Shown here one piece after another: positions 63,114-64,000 of a DNA stretch of 64,000 nucleotides (within the stretch, counting starts at the first letter, position 1; every line of letters begins with the position of its first letter). Source of the DNA: Bin80 sp965116685 (lineage in GTDB: Bacteria > Bacteroidota > Rhodothermia > Rhodothermales > Bin80). The notes beneath the pieces are model-generated. The model had not been told where the DNA came from and made no database searches. It saw only the letters and a list, made by a program, of their open reading frames with translations. The position numbers were made by a program, and so were the translations under genes. The stretch is taken from contig OZ220707.1 in the NCBI GenBank assembly GCA_965116685.1, positions 1,984,001 to 2,048,000 on the forward strand, in the 5' to 3' direction.

Positions 63114-64000
63114 AGTGTCTGTCCAGAAAATGCCTGTGCTCCGGGTCTGTTCCGAGATATTGGGGTTCATTTTGGTTCAATCCGTTTGATTATTGGTGGG
63201 GCGGTCGTTTTTGAGACACTTGTTTGTGCTGGATTTTTCTGTATTACAGGTATTTCGTATCTACTGGACACACCTCTCGCATCCGCCCGTACGAGCCACT
63301 TGATGTTCTTCCTCGGATAAGCGGGATGGCTACGCCGCGCGCCGCAATCGCTTGCGTTGTTTCTGGAGACGTCTGAGACGCTTTCGTTCCTGATCTCGCA
63401 CTAGCGTCCCCAACCGGTGGATGTTCGCGGCCAATACCGAGGTTGCCACCACACGTTCGAAGCTTTCGCTGCTGGTCTCACGCACCAGTGACAAGCCCCG
63501 ATGGTTGAGATGGTTCATGCAGGACTCTACTCCGGCATGCCCCTTCCGTGCGTTCTGGTAAGCCGGGTCATTCTGACGTGCTTGTTCCTCTTGGGTCCGC
63601 CCCCCTTTCTTCGGCATGGCCGTAACTTCCAGCTTTTCATCCAACTGCTTACGCACCTCAGGACTGTAAAACGCCCGGTCAAACGAGCAGGTCATGGAGA
63701 TCCCTGGATACTGTGCCTCCAAGGTCTTCACCAGGGGAATCGCAATATCCTTGTCGGTTCCCTCCCAAAGAATCCCGTAGCCTAAAACAAATTGATCCTC
63801 ATCTTCAATCACCGCGACCGGGACCCCCAACTCGCAGAGGATTCCTGCCTTGCCCTTGACGATCCATCGCGTGAACGGCTTGAAGATCGAATAGATTTTC
63901 TCGTGGGTAGGAATCTGCTCTCCTTCAAAGATGCGGCGCTGGATCTGATCGGAAAATCGCGCAATGTAGTCCAGATACAGACAGAGTTCCTGTTTGGCCT
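63114..64000. mobile_element. ISNCY-type insertion sequence, right-hand part cut by window edge
   Basis: A candidate end, AGTGTCTGTCCAGAAAATG from 63114, resembles the AGTGCTGGGCAGAAAATA end of the nested element at 21137. About 215 bp of non-coding sequence separates it from the transposase stop. The other end lies beyond 64000. Confidence 0.65.
63330..64000 (-). CDS. ISNCY-type transposase, C-terminal part (cut by window edge)
   Basis: The minus strand is open from the edge to a stop at 63330, about 222 residues. The visible text runs from QELCLYLDYIARFSDQIQRR through ILCELGVPVAVIEDEDQFV, CSFDRAFYSPEVRKQLDE and KGHAGVESCMNHLNHRG to SFERVVATSVLAANIHRLG and a Lys/Arg-rich tail. It is collinear with the second half of the transposase at 21.4-22.9 kb, with many substitutions, so it is a distinct subtype. 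Confidence 0.9.
   Translation of the reverse strand, partial: AKQELCLYLDYIARFSDQIQRRIFEGEQIPTHEKIYSIFKPFTRWIVKGKAGILCELGVPVAVIEDEDQFVLGYGILWEGTDKDIAIPLVKTLEAQYPGISMTCSFDRAFYSPEVRKQLDEKLEVTAMPKKGGRTQEEQARQNDPAYQNARKGHAGVESCMNHLNHRGLSLVRETSSESFERVVATSVLAANIHRLGTLVRDQERKRLRRLQKQRKRLRRAA

Noticed and set aside
1..64000. CRISPR arrays, rRNA and tRNA genes, prophage structural genes
   Set aside because: None seen: no regularly spaced short repeats, no conserved rRNA text, and no capsid, tail, portal or terminase genes.

Overview
The window looks like a chromosomal segment of a marine, polysaccharide-degrading member of the Bacteroidota, most likely a Rhodothermia/Balneolia-type lineage. The grounds are type IX secretion (T9SS) C-terminal sorting domains on five proteins, a PorV/PorQ-like protein, a TonB receptor without any SusD partner, TRAP transporters, and weak or absent Shine-Dalgarno sequences. 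The lineage is inferred from gene content; there is no rRNA or tRNA to test it.

Layout. (1) 1-1.77 kb: the start of a DUF4268-type gene, cut by the window edge, with an ISL3-family IS inserted exactly at its ribosome-binding site. (2) 2.2-19.5 kb, plus strand: an outer-membrane and secretion operon (TonB receptor, T9SS-sorted protein, PorV/PorQ-like, FadL-like, heparinase-fold lyase), then a tandem-duplicated beta-helix protein and two PL6 alginate lyases. (3) 19.57-23.47 kb: an IS1634-family element with an ISNCY-type element nested inside its transposase. (4) 23.6-30.5 kb, minus strand: GntR/FadR regulator, TRAP transporter (DctM, DctQ, DctP), an SDR reductase resembling DEH reductase, and a PL17 oligoalginate lyase. 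Regions 2 and 4 together form an alginate locus: secreted endo-lyases make oligomers, PL17 makes monomers, TRAP imports uronates and the SDR would reduce DEH. KDG kinase and KDPG aldolase are not in the window. (5) 30.8-36.6 kb: an AAA-type ATPase gene split by a group II intron, followed by remnants of a methyltransferase, an IS4 element and an ATPase paralogue around a second IS1634-family IS. (6) 36.8-52 kb: conserved chromosomal genes (TPR protein, two GT4 glycosyltransferases, uvrA, BatA-like protein, hflX, gyrB, GT2, class III aminotransferase, SDR). (7) 52-55.1 kb: a second TRAP system whose binding protein and permeases converge. (8) 55.1-64 kb: an accessory island with hipBA, a HicA-like three-gene cluster, a Panacea (SocA-like) gene with a small membrane protein, a triply broken DUF262 gene fused to a 5'-truncated group II intron, an intact IS4 carrying a 99-bp MITE-like insert, a decayed gene, and a second ISNCY-type element running off the edge.

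The most notable results are several insertions that can be undone on paper: removing each element and one target duplication, or splicing the intron, restores a continuous reading frame. The best candidates for undescribed biology are the small toxin-antitoxin-like modules at 57.4-59.6 kb.
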